Of a stretch of 64,000 nt of DNA, positions 58,439 to 64,000 are shown piece after piece. A program made the translations under genes and the position numbers. The first letter of the stretch is position 1. Every line of letters starts with the position of its first letter. A model generated the notes under the pieces. The model did no database searches, was not told where the DNA came from, and saw only the letters and a program-made list of their open reading frames with translations. Location: positions 1 to 64,000 of the forward strand of contig MU400712.1 of assembly GCA_022578965.1 (NCBI GenBank), given 5' to 3'. Origin of the DNA: Xylaria sp. FL1777. Lineage: Eukaryota > Ascomycota > Sordariomycetes > Xylariales > Xylariaceae.

Positions 58439-60112
58439 TTCAACTGATTAGGATGATCTACGCAGTGAGGGAACTATGAAATATGTGTGTGAATAAAAGA
58501 TGAGAGGGCCAAGAAGCCTACGGAGACAGGGAGATAAACAGCTGACTCTAGGAGCGTTGCAAAGGTAGTACCGAGGCATATTGACAGCGGGGTACTGCCA
58601 AGACCTACTAAGACGTGCAAAAAAGTTGTGTAACAGAATACTGTACACAGAGTCGTGTTTCCCTCAAGTTGGATGTGTATTGTACCTGTAATATATGATA
58701 TTAGGATAAACGACAGATCAGACTTAGTTCGTGCTGGGTTGAGAGTTTCAGCATTGCAGATGAGCCAATGACACTTTGAGACTAGGAATTACCAGATAGC
58801 TTCTTCTGATGTTAAATGTTTTGTAGTCTAGATCTCAGTTCTTATTTTCAAGTTTTGAGGCCTAGATGCTGGGAAGCTAGATATAAATACCTATACGACG
58901 AATACTACTAAGGAGTTGCCTCCTAATGCCTTTAGACCTGCCCCTGCCCCTGCCAAGCCGCTAATGCCAAGCTAATAGATCCGCCGTGGGTCAGTTCCAT
59001 ACTGCCGGGACAGCTAGTTTAATCAAGTTTGAATTTATGACACTCAAACTCTTAGATGGCCGAGAAAGAGTGTTCTTTCTCATCTCTAATTTCGCAAATA
59101 CCTGGGGTTCATTAGAGAACGTTATCCGTATCAACTCAACTGTCAGTTCATATCATGATCGATACGGTGTTGAAGTTGCGATAACATCGCATATATATTC
59201 ATATAGATCCTAGTATAGAATATCATTGGCCGCGTCTTTCCCCTCGAGTAGTTTGAAGAGATGATCGTGAGAAGTTTCGCTTGGGATAGATTACCCCGGA
59301 TGACCTGGGACGAGCGGAGACAGTGAATATTTAGCAAGACTGATGAGGGGCGACCGGCGTGAGACTAGCATACCTTTCGAAGGTTTAAGCTCATCTCTTA
59401 CTAGTTTATATAAAAAACATGAACGATTTGTTACGCCCGCAAAAACTCACGAAGCCCATACTGTTGGGCTTTTAGGAACATGTAGCAGAAGGAAGCTTTA
59501 GCATTCCGCCGTGAAGAAGGTCGCCGTTTTATAGACAGGAGATGGATCAATAGAACTCAGGGAGGTCATGGGGGAAAAAAAAAAACTCTATATCTAGGTG
59601 TGAAGTACGTACATTCACGATACGAGTGCCAGTACTGGTGTATAAGCCTCAAGTTGAGCCTAAGAGCAATACCACCCTCGCTAAGAATTTAAATGTAACC
59701 CCGTGAAGACCACGATTCAAAGCATCCCTGGATTTTAGAATGTAAATAATTCCAATGAAACTGGGCGCTCCAAGGACAACTCGTTCCTCCTCCACCACCA
59801 GTTCGGTCCGCAAGAGGTGATTAGAAAATGCCCTCGTGACTATTACGAGATGTATATGAAAATGAAAGCCGCCAGCGGATGGCCTAGGTAATCAGATCTA
59901 TGCAGCGTGTCTTGAGCTCCATCCTCTAAGGTCTTTTACTCCTTTACTGGGCATCCCTATGATCCAGATATACCCCTACATTAGCTGACCATGAGCGAGA
60001 CAATAGATTTCGCTGGAAGCTAGCACAATTAGAGAAGTAACAGTCACGATTCTAACATCGTCCTTTTGCGGACATGGCAAGTGCTTTCTATCCATATTAA
60101 TCAAGTTGTGGA
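58439..60112. other. Intergenic, no gene seen
   Basis: About 1.7 kb marks the right edge of the metabolic gene group. A short CTGCCC repeat occurs near 58937-58952 and a 12-A run near 59575. The 75-residue frame at 58986-59213 has no motif. Confidence 0.5.
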
Positions 60113-61354
60113 CTAGTCAAAGGTAATCTTACGGCCTTCAGACTTTTGAACTGCTCCAGTCTTATAAGACGCAACGGACGCATCGCCGTACTTTGGAGCA
60201 GACGAAGTCTTGGCAGCCGCCGAATTATCGTTCTCTCCTCCTTCTTCCTGTCTTCCCGGCCGCCTCCCATTCTGCTGAGGCTTTCCATTCCTAGCGGGGG
60301 CACCTTTCCCATATCTCTTCTTGTACCTAACCTGGTCGTCTTCAGCGAGCTCGAGCTTGAGCTCCCGACCATGAAGTCTGTTGACCCACCACTTGCGCAT
60401 GTGGAATTTCTTTTGTTGATTCTTATTCTCGTCCCCAGCTTCTTCATCGTCCTTAGCCTCGTCCGCATCCCTGAAGTCATCCTCTGTCTCGATCTCCTCC
60501 TTGATCTTCACAAAGCCCTTCACGGCCCAAGCCGCAGCCTCTGCTTCCTTGAACTTAACCCAGCCGTAGCCCTTGCACTTCCCGCTATCTTCGAACGTGG
60601 CAACTTTGACCCATTCAATCTCACCGCATTTCTCGAACTGCGCGCGTATGTCGTCCTCGGTGGCCTGAAACGATAGATTTCCCACGTATATCTTCCGACT
60701 TGCGTTTTTCTGTTGTCGTGCGGCAGTTGATCCAGCGCCACTCGCTTCTGCACCATTTGTTGCGCCACCCTCAGCAGTTGTCTCCTTTTGCGGCCGGCCC
60801 TCGAAAGACGTAGCATTCTTTATCAGCACTTTCCGTCCCTCTAATTCCGTCTCCGTGAGCGCCATTGCAGCGACAGCCGCTGCTTCCTCATCAAAATCGA
60901 CGTACGCAAAGCCCTTGTTCTGTGGCTTGCCCTTCTGTGACGCATCTTCGTTCTGCTGTCTCGTCTGCTTATTCCGGTCTTTACTGGTAGGCAGGTTCAC
61001 TCTTATGATATTCTCCTCTTTTATTACGCCACCAGAGCAATCCACTAGCCACTTGAAGAGCTCTACTCGCGTCAAGGTGAATGGGAGGTTTCCTATCCAG
61101 ATTCCATATTCTGATCGTTTCTTATCTTTCGCGTCTTTCGTCTTCGGTATGGAAAGTCCATCGTCGACCTCGTCGTCGCTGGTCGGCTTAACGGGTAGCG
61201 GTTTGCCTTTCTTGAGTAGACGTTTGGCTTTCTTGGAGGGCGGCTCTGGAAGAGCGAGATCTACCTCGATCTCTTCCAATTGAGTCTTGCGCTTTTTGGA
61301 GGTGGATGAGGGGTCCGCTGGGGATACAGGCTGCTCGATATCTTCGGTGTCCAT
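60113..61354 (-). CDS. NOP13: Nucleolar RNA-binding protein Nop13, two RRMs
   Basis: A single-exon gene of 413 residues. A charged N-terminus with basic clusters (KKAKRLLKKGK) suggests nucleolar targeting. RRM1 has RNP2 IWIGNL (85-90) and RNP1 KGFAYVDF (147-154); RRM2 has RNP2 IYVGNL (222-227) and RNP1 KGYGWVKF (261-268). The acidic stretch before the end of RRM2, the WWVNRLHGRELKLELAED segment and the basic, Gly/Gln-rich tail ending GRKITFD match fungal Nop13, a pre-60S-associated protein involved in ribosome assembly. Antisense frames here are shadows of the biased codon use. Confidence 0.9.
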   Translation of the reverse strand: MDTEDIEQPVSPADPSSTSKKRKTQLEEIEVDLALPEPPSKKAKRLLKKGKPLPVKPTSDDEVDDGLSIPKTKDAKDKKRSEYGIWIGNLPFTLTRVELFKWLVDCSGGVIKEENIIRVNLPTSKDRNKQTRQQNEDASQKGKPQNKGFAYVDFDEEAAAVAAMALTETELEGRKVLIKNATSFEGRPQKETTAEGGATNGAEASGAGSTAARQQKNASRKIYVGNLSFQATEDDIRAQFEKCGEIEWVKVATFEDSGKCKGYGWVKFKEAEAAAWAVKGFVKIKEEIETEDDFRDADEAKDDEEAGDENKNQQKKFHMRKWWVNRLHGRELKLELAEDDQVRYKKRYGKGAPARNGKPQQNGRRPGRQEEGGENDNSAAAKTSSAPKYGDASVASYKTGAVQKSEGRKITFD

Positions 61355-61963
61355 AGTGAATAGGTTTCAGAGAAAATTGGCCCAACTGGGAGAGCTTGTC
61401 AGTTTAGTTGTTGCGAAGGTACGATATGGAGGGACGTTCTGCGTCTTCAAAACTGGAAATTTTTCTGGGTCTGATAAGATAACGATAAACGTTTATGCAT
61501 CTACTGAAGCCGAGGCCCTACAACAGTTCTGGCTGTGTCTTAGCGCTTCAATTTTTAGGCTGCTCACATATGTATTTCGATTTTGAAATCAAAGTTAACT
61601 TATACTTGCCTGCTAGTTCTCTGAAGGGGGATATTGATAATTTTATTTGGAGTTTTGTTCATACATGAAGCTTCTGAGCTGAGGTTGATTGAAGCGTTAT
61701 CCGCACCGTCTTATGGATGGACATTGGGCACAGTTTTATAATCTCAGCGGCTCAGTAACTACTGGACAATGAAATGATGACGTGAAGACGACTTACGACT
61801 TTAGTGTATCCCATAAGAAGAAGGGCTGTAAATAGCCTCACTTATTGCTTAACATATTTTGTCATTGATCACATCTATAAGCTCTAGTTTATCACCATAG
61901 GGGAATGCCATCAAGACACCACCTAAAAATTATTATCCATTATGGAACTACTAGAACGAGGTC
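61355..61963. other. Intergenic, no gene seen
   Basis: Nop13 promoter side and the 3' side of the kinase gene (both on minus). No supported feature. Confidence 0.55.
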
Positions 61964-62885
61964 TCATTCATGCCTCCACATCTCATCATCTCGAGAAACA
62001 ACCACCTCGTGAACACGGACCCGATTCTCAACAATCTGCCTCCCATTAACAAGATCATTCCCATCCGCCCTCCTCCCCGCCTCCTCCTCGTCCCCCGCAA
62101 TGCCAGCCCTCACATGCCGCGCCACAAGCCTCCGCCTCGCGACCTCGAAGTCGACCTCGACGAACCAGCACTCGTCCATGAGCGCCGCGGCCTCGCGCCA
62201 GGGCTCCTTATCCAGGACCACGTAGTTGCCCTCGAACACGACGATGCGGTGGCCCGGGTGCACGGCGATGTCGTTCTCCCGCGGGTCTTTGACGGCGTGG
62301 TCGAAGGACGGCGCGAAGATCGTCGTCGACGACGCTGTCAGGGGCGTCCGTAGGGCTTGCACGAGAGATAGGAAGGCCGCCCCGTCGAAGGTGAACTCGG
62401 CCCCGCGGCGCGCGTGCGCCGTCGTCGGGTCCGGCATCGCGGATAGCTGTGCCCGCGTCAGGTGGTACCCGTCCATCGGCACGAAGGCGGCGACCGGAAC
62501 GCTGTCCTGCGCTTCTGGGTGCAGGCTTGCGTGCCGGGCATTGAGGGCTTGTGTTACGATTTGTGAGAGAGTGGTTTTTCCTATTCTGCATTAATTCTTG
62601 CGATTCATGAGGCATGAGGAATAGAGAGAAGGGGGATGATCGGGTTACCTGAGCCAGGGATGCCGCCGATTGCTATCACTTTTAGAGGTTAGTGAGAGAG
62701 TCTTTCGAGAATACTTGGATAGGGAGTTCGTGGCATTTTCCATTTCGTAGGAACTTTCTCCTTTACTTCTCTCTTTCAATTTAGAAAGATTTTATGAGAT
62801 GATACTTACTGAATCGATGGTCTTCTGGTGTTTGTTGAAACCTATCCCAGGCTTTGTCCACCAGGTGGGCAACTTGGTCATTCAT
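61964..62885 (-). CDS. P-loop kinase, YFH7/uridine-kinase-like
   Basis: Three exons (62885-62810, 62678-62649, 62580-61964; introns of 131 and 68 bases) give 240 residues. The 30-base middle exon supplies the P-loop start; after splicing it reads IAIGGIPGSGKTTLS (K37). PMDGYHLTR supplies the substrate-binding Asp region of the phosphoribulokinase/uridine kinase fold, and FEGNYVVLD and RHVRAGI are typical of fungal YFH7-type ATP-dependent kinases. The natural substrate is not known. Splice choice at the third exon skipped a CAG six bases upstream to keep the GKTT loop in frame. Confidence 0.88.
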
Positions 62886-63300
62886 TTCGACTCTAGTTTG
62901 TGAATGAGAGGTTGAAAATTTATGAGATTTAACAACCTGTATTTATTTCCCAGTAAGTTAGGTTTGCCTATAAATTTAATTTAGAGTCAAATCAAGAGAG
63001 TGTGAAGATATTTCACGTCTTGGTATGAAATATCATACTCAACGATAGTCAGGTCAATGGATCCTGTTGACAAACGGGATGCCCCTCCTAACCCCACCAC
63101 TATTTACTAACCATAGCACTAAGTACCGACCTACATAATATCAGATAGCTATTTTCATCTCCTCGTTATACCAGTATCTACCACAACATCTCATAGATTA
63201 GCGGATGAGAAATTGATATTCTCAAGTAATGTGCCTAACCAACTAAATACCTAAGAATTCTTACAACGTATTGACAATACAGACAGGAGGACAACACCCG
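62886..63300. other. Divergent promoter region
   Basis: About 415 bases between the divergent kinase and unknown-protein genes. AT-rich, no gene. Confidence 0.55.
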
Positions 63301-63908
63301 ATGATTTTAGAAATGAACGAGAACGACGATCTTGATTCCGGGCTCCTGGGCATCGCATTGTCCGATACAGACGCCGAACACAGCGACGACGCCTCGTCGA
63401 CCAAGAAGACGTCGCAAGAAGCGCGCACGGGACAGTCGGAGGCCGAGTTCCAGGAAGTGAAGCGGACATATCACGTGAAAGTCGAGAACGGGGAGGTATG
63501 TATACCTAACTCCGACATATTCCCACTGCATTCCTTCTTCATTATTTTTATGCTTCCCGAGTTTGTTTGGGTGTGTACGATTCCGGTTAGCGGTTCGGCA
63601 TACTACGCAGAAGAACAGAAGTGTGGTGTGGGTAAGAGACTGCTTGCTGTGGTCATTTATTGACGTAGTGAAAGCAGATATGGAAGACTGTGCGGTTGCC
63701 ACTTAGCCCTCAGGTCTCTAAACCCGAGTTACAGACCCTCCTACATGCCGTGGAGGAATTATACTTCTTCGGACGGTTTTCTGAGGGCGCCCGGTTCGCT
63801 AGATCTATAATAGATGATGATGCTGGGGTGGGCAAGTTGGATCAAGATACAGTCAAGACCCTTCTGTATTACGAGAGGAAATGCAGTCATAAGATGGATA
63901 GTGATTAG
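63301..63908 (+). CDS. Small fungal protein of unknown function
   Basis: Exons 63301-63495 and 63678-63908 with a 182-base intron in phase 0 give 141 residues; a start at 63313 is also possible. The N-terminus is acidic with an SDTDAEHSDDASS stretch. The C-terminal half is predicted helical and has a repeat-like hairpin: LHAVEELYFFGRFSEGARFARSI, then LDQDTVKTLLYYERKC, similar to a single TPR-like helix pair. I do not recognise a named family. The spliced protein is continuous and compact, which supports a real gene. Confidence 0.7.
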
Positions 63909-64000
63909 GCTAGTTCTTGAGAACGTAAAACTTGATACCCGGCTGAAAAGGTACAAATCACTCTTCAATTCCATTCAATGATAATATGTCTTGAGAAAGA
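63909..64000. other. 3' flank, window end
   Basis: A short 92-base 3' flank of the unknown-protein gene. No feature. Confidence 0.5.

Noticed and set aside
60146..61283. Plus-strand frames of 142-176 residues opposite Nop13
   Set aside because: They mirror the codon bias of the Nop13 gene, whose two RRMs are clear on the minus strand.
1..64000. CRISPR arrays, bacterial operons, rRNA
   Set aside because: No regularly spaced short repeats or rRNA-like blocks were seen; introns and gene families show a fungal nuclear genome.

Overview
The window reads as nuclear DNA of a filamentous ascomycete (Pezizomycotina). Genes are split by short GT-AG introns of roughly 48-130 bases, often with CTAAC- or CTGAC-like branch sites. 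The genes belong to typical fungal families: NACHT-ankyrin NLR, DFG5/DCW1, SAT4-type membrane protein, exopolygalacturonase and Nop13. A 15-kb repeat is saturated with C-to-T and G-to-A changes of the repeat-induced point mutation (RIP) kind. No species can be named from sequence alone. Intron-exon structures below were joined by hand on splice sites, reading phase and family motifs; for every multi-exon gene the exon lengths add up to an open frame.

Layout. At 0-7 kb: a partial DapA-family aldolase at the left edge next to a long C/G homopolymer, a secreted GH17 glucanase, a 2OG-Fe(II) dioxygenase and a small MYND zinc-finger protein. At 7.04-22.27 kb: one LTR retrotransposon with 265-bp LTRs, a 5-bp TSD (TTAAC), a G-rich polypurine tract and a Ty3/gypsy Pol ending in a chromodomain (chromovirus). 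It is reduced to AT-rich sequence by RIP but keeps one collinear reading frame, and it has about 6.7 kb of extra, partly coding sequence between the chromodomain and the 3' LTR. At 23-29.6 kb: a secreted exopolygalacturonase, a GPI-anchored GH76/DFG5 protein and an SRR1-domain protein. The region 29.6-34.7 kb is gene-poor. At 34.7-42 kb: a zinc-finger protein and a divergent pair, a seven-exon sugar-isomerase-like TIM barrel and a ten-exon formaldehyde-dehydrogenase-like zinc enzyme.

At 42-45 kb: an NLR with a NACHT domain and nearly identical 99-bp ankyrin units; its frame stops at a TAG where the repeat should have Trp, and ankyrin coding continues beyond. At 46.9-58.4 kb: a group that looks like a specialised-metabolism locus with a sterol/triterpenoid flavour, made of a CYP7-like P450, an ERG26-like 3-beta-hydroxysteroid dehydrogenase, a SAT4-family membrane protein, a DHA2 drug transporter and a 17-beta-HSD/ketoacyl-reductase-like SDR. 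At 60-64 kb the content returns to housekeeping: Nop13, a YFH7-like P-loop kinase and a small conserved-looking unknown protein.

Working together: the secreted GH17, GH28 and GH76 enzymes fit wall remodelling and pectin use by a plant-associated fungus. The 46.9-58.4 kb group could modify and export one hydrophobic product, but that is inference from gene content. Many spacers carry no recognisable gene.
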